From positions 3,596,001 to 3,660,000 of the forward strand of contig NC_058193.1 of assembly GCF_907165205.1 (NCBI RefSeq): a stretch of DNA of 64,000 bases, in the 5' to 3' direction. The translations under genes were made by a program, and so were the position numbers. The notes beneath the pieces were generated by a model. It did no database searches. It was not told the DNA's origin and saw nothing but the letters and a program-made list of their open reading frames with translations. Shown piece after piece: positions 44,621-55,883 of the stretch. Numbering within the stretch: the first letter of the stretch is position 1; every line of letters begins with the position of its first letter. Origin of the DNA: Coccinella septempunctata (lineage: Eukaryota > Arthropoda > Insecta > Coleoptera > Coccinellidae).

Positions 44621-45331
44621 GAGAGTTGAAGTGCGCACAGAACGTTAGCCTGAACGTAAACGTTAACGTGACAAATAACGTCAAATATAACGTTTACGTG
44701 TTGTAATGAAATTTCAGTTGAAGTGCTGCCATCATGAAACGTCAGACGTTAAACATAACCTATCAATTTGATTTTGCTTTCGTTTCGCGTGAACTCTCTT
44801 TTATCTGATATTGAGCTTCGAAAGCTGGAATAACATTTGGAATTTTGATGTTCTAATGATTTATATGCCTAATAAAGAGAATTTTCAGCTTGGAAGTATT
44901 TTATTATCAATGAAATATTCATGTGAGATGACATGAGAATTGCAGTGTAGTTTCAGCCATTTCCTTATGTACTGAATGTAATCTGATAACACAGTAATTT
45001 AACTTAATCCTTTTGATAACTTTCAAATCACTGCTGATTTCCTATAATTTTCGTTCATTATGAGAAAATACACAGGAAATGTAAACAATGACACTTTGAG
45101 GTTATCGAGAATTGCATTTAACAATCAAAATTCGGCCATTCGCAAGTCATCGGTGCTACTCGTTTAACGTTCGGTTAACGTACGTCGATGTTTAAGGTAT
45201 ACGTGGGAGACCGCTAGTTTACGTAGGCCGTAAAGCTGACGCTAACGTTAACGTTAAAAACGGACGAATGAGCATGCGTAGATGTCAATTATAACGTTAA
45301 CGTTTACGTTCATGGCTGCACTTCAACTCTC
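44621..45331. mobile_element. MITE with GAGAGTTGAAGTGC ends and TA flanks
   Basis: Starts GAGAGTTGAAGTGC and ends in its exact complement, TA at 44619-44620 and 45332-45333. Subterminal regions repeat AACGTAAACGTTAACG on the left and its complement on the right. 711 bp, no ORF. Confidence 0.8.
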
Positions 45332-45447
45332 TAATGCTTTCGTTGGACAGTTAGATAACGGATAGATCGTGTACGGAACTTTGCTATGTAACACGGAACG
45401 TTGCAATATGTATGATACGTTGATGTTATACAATTATGTCTGCTGGG

Positions 45448-45515
45448 TATCTGGAATAAGTGAATAATGTTCCTCTGGAGAGGAATATGAAAGCCGGAAG
45501 ACAAAAGTCATAATA
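45448..45515 (+). repeat. R4-type 3' end fragment, right half, with TAATAATAA tail
   Basis: TATCTGGAATAAGTGAAT, TTCCTCTGGAGAGGA, GAAAGCC and AAAGTCATAATAATAA match 2091-2165. Confidence 0.8.
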
Positions 45516-47270
45516 ATAACGAATTTTATTGGCATGACAGAAAAAAAAAGATTAAATTAAGATCCACTACATACAGAAACAAAAGAAACAAATACCACGA
45601 ACAAGAATTGAGTGTATCCACTTAATTCTTGTTATTATTATAACGAAAAAAAAATCGTAATGTCCATGTACAGTGTGATCCAATAATCACGAAAATAGGA
45701 AAAATCTAAAATTTTCCCAGTACAGATCTGATTAATCCGATTTCAGAAATAGGTACTGAAAATTGCAGAAAGGCGACATAGTAAAGGGTGACAAAACTTC
45801 AAAATTTTTAATTTTGGTTGATTAGTTCAAGACTTATTGAACTGTGAAATTTCATTCGTGAGATGAACATCACCCTGTGTATCGCAAACGAAGGCCATCA
45901 GGCGCTTAAAACCTCCGAGTCCAGCCTGATGACATTGATTCATGGTATCCGTTTGTCACATTCTTCGCGGGACAGCCTGTATAATCCGTTCAGTATGAAC
46001 AAAAATGGAACATTTGTAACAAATGACGGAATGATTTTATTTTGAGGGGCCGACGTTTGAAATCCTATTAGCGTATTTGTATTTGTCATAGCTTAAAATT
46101 AATGTTTGAATATAACTTATAATACTGAATCTCTATTTAAGTAATATCCAATTCATAAAACAATTACTGAATATGAGGAAAAAATTAAGTTTCAGCAACT
46201 AACTGGGACTGAGGGACAGTGTGAGGAAATGATTCTTGTGACTCAGTCACTTTCTTATTTCAGATATTTTTTTTCAGGGTAGTAGAAGAAGAGTTATCTT
46301 GCTTTTCGATGAAAACCTAAGATAGACAATTAATCTGTGGAAATCTGAATTTAAGGGCAGGGGACTCGAATTTCGGAATTTGATGAGAATTACCCAGGTA
46401 CATACATATTTTTGAATTCTCTTATTTCTCAACTCAGTGCTGAAGAACTAAATAAAAAATATACTTTTCATCATAATTCGAAACCTAAAGGAATTTCTTT
46501 AGAATGGCACTGGATTCTATTCGGAAAGTGCATCTAGTAGGTTTCAGTTTCAGATTTCAGCTTCAAAAAGAAAAAAATTATGATCATATATTTTCGCAAT
46601 TGTGAAAATTCCAATTTTTCCTGATATCTCAAAAATAAAGGTTTGTGGGAGACTTTGAATGGTTTTTACCTATTTCTGTTTTCCCAATAAACATTCAGGA
46701 GAGTACCACTTATATTGCTGTAGCTCTTTTAGTACCCAAATTTTCTCACTGGACATCGACTTTGGGATACCCTGTACAAATGTTTCTAGTACACATACTG
46801 AAGTGAAAGGAATTAAATAAATTATCATCAAGTATTGAGGCGTAATTATTAATCTGATTCCATAAAAACTCAAAACCTATGCATCCAGTTTCAATCACAG
46901 TTGCGCCCTCTAGGAGAAAGCTAGTAAACTGTGAATACGAATTATTGATTTACCTTCTCGATGCCGAGTAACACCGTCAGATGCCGCAAAATAATGGAAA
47001 AATAAGATGATATAGTTACCTTTATCGGTAGTACAGTATATTTTTCGACCTTATCTCGATTTGCATGAAAACTGACTTACCCCCTGGCTGCTATCAAGGT
47101 GTATTTTTTTATGAGTGAAAATGAACCGTCTTTATAAAAAGTCAACTCATTCAATCTATTGAAAATCAATCCACTGATAACACGCAAACTCCTTTTGCTA
47201 TTTAACGATATTCTACATTCTATGCCTGTTAATGCAACACTCTTATTGAATTGAATTTCTAAATTCAATA
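45516..47270. other. Unassigned sequence
   Basis: 45520-45600 resembles the start of a minus-strand LINE 3' UTR (TTTTATTGGCATGACAG). The remainder shows no gene. TACCCTGTA at about 46770 may be a lone mariner-type end. Confidence 0.4.
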
Positions 47271-48262
47271 TACAGGGTCTTTCACGAGGAACCTCACCCA
47301 TATTTATACGGGAAACTACTAAAAGTATTTTCATAAAATTCAGCACTTATAAGTATTTCACGATGCTGATGAAATCTAAAATATTTTCAAGGCATGAGCA
47401 CCTCCGGTTTTTCCGGAAATGACGTCAACTTCCGTTTTTCAAATTAGAACACCATTTTTTTATTGCAGAAATAGATTCCTTAGAAAATTTCAAGTTATTC
47501 TTCAGTTTTGGTTGGAAAATTCTCTCTGAGCGGGAAAATTCGAAAAAAAAATCGAAAATAGAGCTCCGCTAAAACAAGAATAACTTCGAGGTTTTTGGAT
47601 GGAAAATTTTCATTTTTGGGATTTTTCAAGATGTAAGATTGATGTATCCACTTTAAAAATCGAAATCGCGATTCATGATACAGGGGGTGAAAAAATCGCT
47701 TTCAAAGTTAGGGATGACAAAATCGTGAAAAATCAATTTTTTCAAATTAGAACCCCTTTTTTATGGCAGATATTGAATCTACGTTAAAAAATAATGTGAG
47801 TGTATGCATCACACCCTTGCCCTAAAGTGTATATTTTCTGAGTTATTCACAAAAAACTGTTTTTCGTCTTGAATTTTCAGCTATTTCTTTTCCCCTTTTC
47901 CCTTCACGCCAAAAAGATGAAATTTTCAGGAACTGTTACTTAAACCATGTCTTAGATTTTACTACCTCATATAATATGCAAGAGAAAAAAGTTACAGGTT
48001 GTTCCTAAATAGATGGCGAATTTTGATTCGAATTTGTATCGGAAACCTCTTTATTTCAACTAATCGGCCATCGGTTTTATCTCCAGTGATAAATAAATAA
48101 TTCCTTATGAACCATATGCAAAAACTTACCATGTTTTACATTCTTTTTTTTTTGATGATAGATATCATTAATTACATCTGCCAAATTCCTCTTTATTCAG
48201 TAGCATTTTGTGTTCACTATTAATTTGGTGATAATTCGTATTAATTTATAAAATCGATCACT

Positions 48263-49026
48263 ATGCCTAATTTTACCAATGAAGATTATTTAAATCTCAT
48301 TCTACTTCATGGAGAATGTAATAAAGTTGTGGATAGAACGATTCGATTGTTCATTGAGAGGTTTCCTGACCGACCCAGACCAACGAGAGATACCATTAAC
48401 AGAACCATGAAAAACTTGAGAAATGTCAGATCTTTCGTTAAGAAAACTATACACAGAGAAAAAAGTGTAGTAGAAGATGAGAACAACGAATTTACAGTTC
48501 TTGCATATTTTCGTGTGAATCCTCAAAATTCTCTCAAAGATGCCGAGATTGATCTGGGATTATCTCAATCGAGTGTTTGGAGAATATTAAAAAAACATAA
48601 AATGCACCCATATAAATTCAATAGGGTACAGCATTTGAAGGAAACTGATTTCGTCAGGAGAACAGAGTTTTGCGAAGCTATGATGATTCGATTTCAAGAG
48701 AATGAAAACTTTTTGGACTGTATAATTTGGACAGATGAATCTAAATTCACAAAGAATTGTGGCTTTTGTTTGACATTAATTGTCAACACACAGAAACAGA
48801 GACTGCATAGAAACGTTGATTCATTTAATTTTGAAATTACCGGATGACAGTTCCTTCTTTAGTAAATTGATCCAAATATGATCTATTCCTACCGAACAAT
48901 TTGCCAAATTATTATCTTGATCTAATAGAATACACGTAGATTGGGAGTGAAAACCCTAAAAAGTTTATGAAGAGTATAAATAAATGTCTAGAAATTAACG
49001 GTCAAAACTTTGAGCATCTTCTCTAG
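48263..49026 (+). pseudogene. Mariner-type transposase interrupted by a PLE fragment
   Basis: Good ATG start. The N-terminal two-HTH region reads YLNLILLHGECNKVV...TINRTMKNLRNV, SLKDAEIDLGLSQSSVWRIL, then HPYKFNRVQHL and IIWTDESKF with the first catalytic Asp. At 48753 a PLE fragment begins. After it only the last codons remain (NKCLEINGQNFEHLL, stop near 49024). The second and third Asp blocks are missing, roughly 130-160 codons by comparison with the copy at 35.3 kb. So the PLE insertion came with a deletion. Confidence 0.8.
48753..48974 (-). mobile_element. PLE fragment with inverted 5' tip
   Basis: 48753-48940 matches 16712-16898 (end of the GIY-YIG ORF and its 3' flank). The next about 34 bases (GATTGGGAGTGAAAACCCTA onward) are an inverted piece of the pseudo-LTR, as at 19489-19539. 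Confidence 0.8.
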
Positions 49027-49799
49027 TTATAACTGCGAGAGTTTGCCATGGTTCTCCTAATAGTAACTTGAAGTCGGTTTCAAGAAGGGGTGAAAAATCT
49101 ACAGCATGGTTCAAATAACAGTTCCTGAAAATTTCATCTTTTTGGCGTGAAGGGAAAAGAAATAGCTGAAAATTCAAGACGAAAAACAGTTTTTTGTGAA
49201 TAACTCAGAAAATATTCATTTTAGGGCAAGGGTGTGATGCATACACTCACATTATTTTTCAACGTTGATTCATTATCTGCCATATAAAAATGGGGTTCTA
49301 ATTCAAAAAAATTCATTTTTCACGATTTTGTCATCCCTAACTTTGAAAGCGATTTTTTCACCCCCTGTATCATGAATCGCGATTTCGATTTTTAAAGTGG
49401 ATACATCAATCTTACATCTTGAAAAATCCCAAAAATGAAAATTTTCCATCTAAAAACCTCGAAGTTATTCTTGTTTCAGCGGAGCTCTATTTTCGATTTT
49501 TTTTTCGAATTTTCCCGCTCAGAGAGAATTTTCCAACCAAAACTGAAAAATGTTACATCAAAATAACTTGAAATTTTCTAAGGAATCTATTTCTGCAATA
49601 AAAAAATGGTGTTCTAATTTGAAAAACGGAAGTTGACGTCATTTCCGGAAAAACCGGAGGTGCTCATGCCTTGAAAATATTTTAGATTTCATCAGCATCG
49701 TGAAATACTTATAAGTGCTGAATTCCATGAAAATACGTTCAGTAGTTTCCCGTATAAATATGGGTGGGGTGAGGTTCCTCGTGAAAGACCCTGTATATA

Positions 49800-50155
49800 T
49801 TTTTCTTTTGTTTCGAAACGATCGTTGAATCAACGCGTAAGTTTCTATAATGAATTCTCTTTTTTTTCTTTCATTCGTTCATTTGTTTATGTTTTAATTC
49901 GTTATCGGCAAATACGCTGGGAAATCTCGAACTGCATATGGAGACATATGGGCGAGATTAGTATAACTTCTCGATTGACGAAGTGCAAAGTTACAATCTA
50001 AATTTCGTCTATTTTCTAAATTCTGATTCCTTTTCTTGAAGAGTGCTTTCAAAGATAGTGCTTTCAAAGACTTCGAAAGATAGCAGGAACTGCCAGCTTC
50101 CCATTTCTGGTGTTCATCCCGCAACAAGGTAGGTCGAGTGCTTCCAGCATATCTT
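49800..50155. other. Unassigned sequence
   Basis: AT-rich; nothing recognised. Confidence 0.4.
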
Positions 50156-50159
50156 TATA

Positions 50160-51334
50160 CAGGGTGGCCATTTGAAAACGAAACAGACGAGATTACAGAC
50201 GAAATAAATTTTTTCGATAGAAATGCTCGGACAGGTCGATTTCTGTTTCGAGGGGGACAACTTAAGATGTAGGTTACGGACGCATAGCGCTTCAACCCTT
50301 GCTACTACAACCCTCACCTCCAATTTTTGAATAGGGAAGATGGGATGAGTGATACCTCATTTGAAAGGTATTTTTATACTGATTTCAGCACAGTAATTGT
50401 TTTTTCATTTTATGCATTAGTTCTCGAAATATTCATGCGTTAGTTAATTTTATCACTTAAATTAATTTTTTGCGAATAATTGACATTTCGTGCTTCCGAA
50501 ACACCAAAATTTCCGTACTTGTATTTGAAATTGCAAAACATTTACCACTAGGCAATGCAATTGAATAAACCATGTCGAAAAATGAATCAAAACACATAAA
50601 AGTCTCGATTCAAAACTAAGAATAATTCACATGTCAAAGAAACAGTAAGCCAACTTAATGATCTGTTCGTAATAAATAAAAAATTATCGATTCTCATTTT
50701 TTTGAAAAAGATATGAATTCAATAATCAACAAAATGATAACATCATTGAAGCCAACTGAGAAAACACCTCATAATTAAGTCGGAAATCGTTTCACGAATT
50801 GGGACTGGAATATTTCTGTGGCATCATTAATGATTTGATTTTCTTACCTGGTAATCTGATTAGAGATATGTACGTATTTGGACTTTTTGGAGATTTCTAT
50901 CGATCAAGTGTTACAGCATGTTATTGGAAATACTGCAAATTATATCGAAGATAATTTAGATTGACTTTCAGCAAGATTGAGCTCCTTCGCAATACGCTTT
51001 GTTTGTTCGACATCTTGATTAAAGATTTCTCACCACTTCATTTTCAAATACTTAGTTAAGAATATTTCGAGAACTAATGTATAAAATGAAAAAACAATTA
51101 CTGTGCTGAAATCAGTATAAAAATACCTTTCAAATGAGGTATCACTCACCCCATCTTCCCCATTCAAAAATTGGGGGTGAGGGTTGTAGTAGCAAGGGTT
51201 GAAGCGCTATGCGTCCGTAACCTACATCTTAAGTTGTCCCCCTCGAAACAGAAATCGACCTGTCCGAGCATTTCTATCGAAAAAATTTATTTCGTCTGTT
51301 ATCTCGTCTGTTTCGTTTTCAAATGGCCACCCTG
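50160..51334. mobile_element. Non-autonomous mariner-type element with arms of about 275 bp
   Basis: CAGGGTGGCCATTTGAAAAC at the left and the complement at the right, TA at 50158-50159 and 51335-51336. Arms 50160-50435 and 51060-51334 are almost identical. The centre has no transposase. Small frames in the arms arise from the inverted repeat. Confidence 0.85.
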
Positions 51335-51336
51335 TA

Positions 51337-51670
51337 TTTTCTATTTTCATTTTTCTCTCATATTCTCTGAGCTATTGTAACAATGCCTAAATCTAATGAT
51401 TTTCGAGATATAAGTGATTTCTGGAATTTCTCTTCATATGACAAATTCAATTCACTTCTTAAAATTCGGAGTGCCAGCTAGTAAATAAAAATCTCTGAAT
51501 TCACGAATCCTTCTTTTATACCTGTTTCTGCGGCCGTCCCGAAAATGAAACTTTCGGTATGATTTATTGAATCGACAGTAATACTTCACTGAAACAGTAC
51601 CGAATGTAGCATTTTCGGGATGAATTTTTCCAATTTTCGATTTCCAGACGATTTTGCGTAACATTCCACA
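51337..51670. other. Unassigned sequence
   Basis: Nothing recognised upstream of the protease fragment. Confidence 0.4.
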
Positions 51671-51754
51671 ATTGTACCCAAAGTGGATAAGGGTATTTTA
51701 GGTGCAGATTTCCTGCAACATTTCAATCTGCTTGTAGATCTTAGAAAAAGCAGT
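51671..51754 (+). pseudogene. Gypsy-type aspartic protease fragment
   Basis: IVPKVDKGILGADFLQHFNL then LVDLRK matches the C-terminal flap and ILGADFL strand of Ty3/Gypsy proteases. It ends in a stop after about 28 codons. No neighbouring gag or RT. Confidence 0.65.
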
Positions 51755-51759
51755 TGATG

Positions 51760-52457
51760 TTATGGTGATAACGAGATGGTCATCGGTATAGGCACAACAA
51801 CTGCAAGAGATATAAATGTTGCGAGTAAAGTCTCAATACTGATCGTTTTATTAATTTATGCATCAATAAATATTATTATTATTATTCATATTATCCTGAT
51901 TCTCCGTAGGTACCGAAATACCCCTCAGAAGCTCTGTGGCTCGTACGATTTCGGAGAACCAGTTGTGTTTTTTGTAGGCTTTGTTACTGTGTCCTTACGC
52001 CACCATAGGCACAGCACTGTTAATTGTAAACCAAACGTGAATGAAAGGCCCTTACCCGTATGTACTAGAAAATTTCTTCTCTTGTCCGGGATCGAACTCA
52101 GGACGCTCATCGCACATATACATACATTTATAATAACAAAAATGTTTCATTATGGAGTCGGCGGAAAATTTCTGAAATACGTAAGAGAGGCTTGGATAAT
52201 ATATGAGTAGTTTCAGTAAACAATTACCAATCGATTAATATTATATTGTTTTCTTATGATTATCTCATGATAAATAATAAGGGAGAGATCCAATTTTATG
52301 GGATAAGCCATTGCTAGTGCTAGTGGTAATTACGATGGCAATTATTGACTCAATGGGTATTGCCGGATGGAGAAGGGATGTCGAATGTGAGAGAACACTC
52401 CTGAAATCAGAATTTTAGTTACTGAATAAGAAATCAAAATATGCTCAATAAAAAAAA
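51760..52457. other. Unassigned sequence
   Basis: A 144-codon frame (51776-52210) shows no familiar domain and contains an ATTATTATTATT run, so I do not call it a gene. Confidence 0.4.
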
Positions 52458-52517
52458 TTTTTTCGATGTATAGAATGCAAATATTAGTGTCCACCACAAT
52501 AATTAATAAATTGATAA

Positions 52518-53030
52518 TTGGTCAATACAACCACAATGAGTAAAGCTTACTTCAAATTTCCGTATGTCCCAGAACTGTCCCAAAAAATCAAAAGAACCCT
52601 TAAAACGGAAAATAGTGAGCTGATGTTTTACAACATGAAAACAGTTGGGTCGTTATACAGCAAAATAAAAGATCCAATAAATAAAGATCATAGATCAGGA
52701 GTGATATATGGGATTCCATGTTTGGATTGTGATAAAATGTATATAGGACAGACGAGACAGTATTTACAAAATAGGATTAAACAACATGCATACGATGTCA
52801 GAGATGTGAAAAATAGAGAAAGGACAGCCTTGTGTTCACATTTTTTCAAAGACGATCACAGGTTCGATTTTTCGAATGTAAAAATATTAGACAATGAACA
52901 ACATTTTAGAAAAAGGAACATTTTAGAAATGATACATATTAACATTAACAACACTGTTAATTTTAGATCTGATACTGAACATTTAAGCAAACTTTACAAT
53001 TCTGTCTTGACCAAATATGTGCATTTATAG
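52518..53030 (+). CDS. PLE GIY-YIG endonuclease domain (truncated ORF)
   Basis: 170 codons, open. Starts in the RT-nuclease linker (FKFPYVPELSQKIKRTL), then VIYGIPCLDCDKMYIGQTRQ, the GIY-YIG core, RIKQHAYD, the HFFKDDH block, and the C-terminal NILEMIHI and LSKLYNSVL. RT motifs are absent. Closest relative here is the 9.5-10.6 kb PLE (IQIKLNDTVNNRTDT compared with IHININNTVNFRSDT). Another functional start is unlikely. Confidence 0.8.
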   Translation: MVNTTTMSKAYFKFPYVPELSQKIKRTLKTENSELMFYNMKTVGSLYSKIKDPINKDHRSGVIYGIPCLDCDKMYIGQTRQYLQNRIKQHAYDVRDVKNRERTALCSHFFKDDHRFDFSNVKILDNEQHFRKRNILEMIHININNTVNFRSDTEHLSKLYNSVLTKYVHL

Positions 53031-53404
53031 TGCTGTGTGAGCTTGGTGGAAACTAATTAATGTACGGTATTTCATTGAAAGAAAATGAAGATAATTCTGT
53101 GTTTGACAACCTTGATATTGTTTTACTGTATTGGTTTGTTCTGTTGTGTTTTCAGCTATTGTTTTCCTGTGATTTATTTTAGATGTAAATATTCTGGAAT
53201 TTTCCAAATGAATTTTAGCCAAACTTTTAGTATTTTAAGCTGTTTTTTTTTTTTTTTTTTTTTTGTGATTTGACGTGGAATATACAGTTGATGCCGTCGG
53301 TTTTTTAAAGTTTTTACATCTGAATGTCTTATTTATAGTATAGAGGTATTTATTTATACTTTACTGTAAGTGTTTTGTATGACATTTTTATAATGTTTTT
53401 AGGC

Positions 53405-53438
53405 CTGATGAAGCAAACGAGAGTTTGCGAAACGTTGC
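53405..53438 (+). ncRNA. Hammerhead ribozyme core of the 52.5-kb PLE
   Basis: CTGATGA, extra A, a 6-bp stem II GCAAAC/GTTTGC with GAGA tetraloop, then GAAACGTT. GC(T) after the cleavage site pairs with GGC before box 1. This is a nearly ideal core apart from the extra A. Confidence 0.8.
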
Positions 53439-53519
53439 TGAATATACTTTAAGATCTTTTGAGAGTTTGTCCTTATCCCGCAAAATACAGTTATCAATTT
53501 ATTAATTTTTCGATGTATT

Positions 53520-55055
53520 TGAGATTGAAATGAAATAAATTCTGAAATGTCAGCCAAATATAGGGATCATACGTTAACTTTAAATAAAGTCGTTGCGAAA
53601 TTAATAATTGAGCATAAGCATTTTGAATTCATTTTCGTTACCCAAACTGAGGCGGTGCACCCCCACAGCCAGCTTCCTACGCCCCTGCGAAAACCCCTTT
53701 CTTCAGTTGTAGCTATGAAAGTGAGCTTGATTGAAATGTCGAAGGACACATTCAAAAACAAATTCAAGATACATCCTGTGAGAAGGTAATAGTATTATTT
53801 ATGTGATCTGCAATATAATGGAGATGAGTGGTGCTAATTTAATATATTTGTTCAAAAACATGTAGATACCCTAATTTGATTCAGCCCCAGTTCCCTAACA
53901 CTAAGTACATCGGCAAAACAAACAATATAAGGGAAGGTAAACTATTGGTCTTTGCTTAGCACAGTGAAATATAGCTCTGATGTCTGAAATTGAGTTACAG
54001 GTTAATTATCAGAATAACTAAACATATAAATATTGAGAGATGGACCCACAGCCACCAACTCACTGATGGGAATAGGCTTGAAATCCGTTGCATGAAAACA
54101 GAAAACAGATATTTATTATAATTTAGACGTTTTGTCAGTTGAATAGTGAATTACTGAAAGTGAAGTGCAGATATTGAATGTTTAATAAGTTATTTGTGTG
54201 TTATAGTGATTTTTCAGTGAAATGCTGAATTACTGAAAAAAAACTGCTATGGACTGTAGGTCAATAAATCATTTCTCGTATTTTCATAGCAGTCCTATGA
54301 ATCATAATAGGCTATGTTTTTATTATATCCAGCATATAAAAATTATATTTGAATAAATAATGTCCTGTTTGGTGTATATTTCGATATAGGTGTTGCATTT
54401 ACCTCATATGTAGAAATACATGAATAAATCATATACCTATATTACAAATTTTCTTCAGAAAGATATTAAATATGCATATAGTATTCTTTTCATTCTCACA
54501 ACGCATAACATGACACAATTCTTCTAAAAACTTTTTGATCTAAGCCAAAAGCTTAATGAACTGTTGATTATCCTTTTTATGGAATGCAGGAGTGCAAAGA
54601 CCAGAAAAAGTGCAAAGACCAAATCTTTCGGATCGGTTGAACTCCAAACCTTTACTTGCCTTATGTAAGAAGTTTTCATAAGTTGAATTCTGAGTATGCC
54701 GATTATCAAAAAATAATGATTTTGATGAAAAGTTCACAGTCAGCATTAGGCAATTTAAGATCTAAAGTTGAACTTATTGTGAAGATTAGAAATAAACTGT
54801 TTAAGGTCTGGGAATTCATTAAATGCCCAGACAGAATTGACCAGTTCTCCCCTGTTGTTCTCCCCTAGAGAAAAGTTCTGTGGAGTTCCCAAAGTTATAA
54901 AAATTATTTGTACCGCCCCATTTTGCACCTTTTTCTCAAATATAAATATTTCACCACCTTATTCCCAAACTAGTGTATTTTGAAAACATCTGAACAATCT
55001 CAGTTGAGCCGCGAGTGCCGTTTCCGTTCACACGTTATTTCAATATTATTCAGTT
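53520..55055. other. Unassigned intergenic sequence
   Basis: No gene recognised. AGTGCAAAGACCAGA/AAGTGCAAAGACCAAA is a small tandem repeat near 54590. Confidence 0.4.
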
Positions 55056-55061
55056 CGCACT

Positions 55062-55619
55062 ATGAATTTTGAAATCGAAACTGGTCCTGGAAGACCTAAG
55101 AAAGTGGAAAGGGAACAAGTGATCCAGTTATTCAAAGATAATCAAAATCGGATTTTTAAAATAATAAGTTGATATCGAAAGTTCATCCAATTTGGCAGGA
55201 GCGGTTAAATTATAAATTATCCCCAAGGTCTCTTTATTCTTTGGCATGTGCCGAAAAATATAAAATTCTAGAAAATAGTAGTATGTTTATCGTTTGGGAA
55301 TAATATTTCTATCGATCGAACAAAGTTTTCAAGAAGAATCCATTTACAACGATATTGAAGAAAAAATAACGTTGAGAAATTTTCTTTATTCGTTTCCGAA
55401 GACGAATTCATGACTTTGGTCGAGAGGAAACAAATTCGAAGAGCAGATAGGACCTATGAAAAAAATAGTGTAAGAACGTGCTTCAGATTGAAGAAGGGCC
55501 TGTGGCAAGCGTGGCTAACACACGGATTGTGGAAGGCTGTGAAGTTGCAATGTGGATTTCGGTTCAAATATCACTATTTGAATGAAAATTTAGTATCGGG
55601 AAAATTCAGAGGTAAGTGA
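55062..55619 (+). pseudogene. Decayed coding sequence of an unrecognised insect family
   Basis: Three coding-like blocks in shifting frames: GPGRPKKVEREQVIQLFKDN from 55086, then NNKLISKVHPIWQERLNYKL with SPRSLYSLACAEKYKILEN, then EKFSLFVSEDEF and LKKGLWQAWLTHGLWKAVKL, QCGFRFKYHY, SGKFRGK, stop 55617. The layout (basic RPKK and helix motif, then W...LW...KL.C.F.FK) resembles an uncharacterised repeated family I have seen in insect genomes, probably transposon-borne. I cannot name it. Confidence 0.45.
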
Positions 55620-55658
55620 GTCAATACCACTGAAATATAGTAGGATATAACATTTCTA

Positions 55659-55724
55659 GCAAGGTAAAAGGGTTTTTACTGGCGAATGGAGGCAGTATTC
55701 AGCCAGTAAAATCCGTTACCTTGC
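55659..55724. repeat. Hairpin upstream of the recombinase
   Basis: GCAAGGTAA...TTTTACTGGC (55659-55683) pairs with GCCAGTAAAA...TTACCTTGC (55702-55724), about 20 of 23 positions, loop 18 nt. Confidence 0.75.
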
Positions 55725-55883
55725 GTGTATTGTTTTATATTTTATTTGTTTCTCATTTGTAAAAAAGTTAGATAAATTCCAAAAAAATCTCAATAATTTG
55801 TCGCAAATGTCGTAAGCTATGGAAGCGTTGCCATGAACATGTCTGTTTATTTTTCTTTACATTTGTTTTGGCGAAAGCGACAA

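Larger units (their letters stand above)
41425..45447. mobile_element. TA-flanked insertion with CCCAGCA ends
   Basis: Ends CCCAGCAAAC and GTCTGCTGGG (inverted, one mismatch in ten), TA on both sides, and R4 sequence continuous across the gap. The 4.0 kb includes other nested repeats (41511-41858, 42458-42900, 43620-43697, 44621-45331), so the original element was shorter. No transposase seen. Confidence 0.7.
47273..49793. mobile_element. Tc1/mariner-type transposon with inverted repeats of about 690 bp
   Basis: CAGGGTCTTTCACGAGG at the left and its exact complement at the right, TA at 47271-47272 and 49794-49795. Arms 47273-47960 and 49095-49793 are highly similar, including CCGGTTTTTCCGGAAATGAC. 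A transposase lies between, broken by a PLE fragment. Confidence 0.85.
52472..53505 (+). mobile_element. 5'-truncated Penelope-like element with 13-bp target duplication
   Basis: TTTTTCGATGTAT at 52459-52471 and 53506-53518. It contains only the end of the ORF, a 3' UTR with a long T-run (53241-53265) and a hammerhead. Its last bases (TTATCAATTTATTAA) are inverted near the 5' end at about 52501-52515. Confidence 0.85.

Noticed and set aside
45669..46770. Further TA-flanked mariner-type element
   Set aside because: Ends (CAGTGTGATCC and GGGATACCCTG) match too poorly and no arms follow.
50114..51380. Two near-identical small frames on opposite strands
   Set aside because: They are the two arms of an inverted repeat, not genes.
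51776..52210. 144-codon frame as a gene
   Set aside because: No domain, contains microsatellite-like ATTATT translation and no supporting context.
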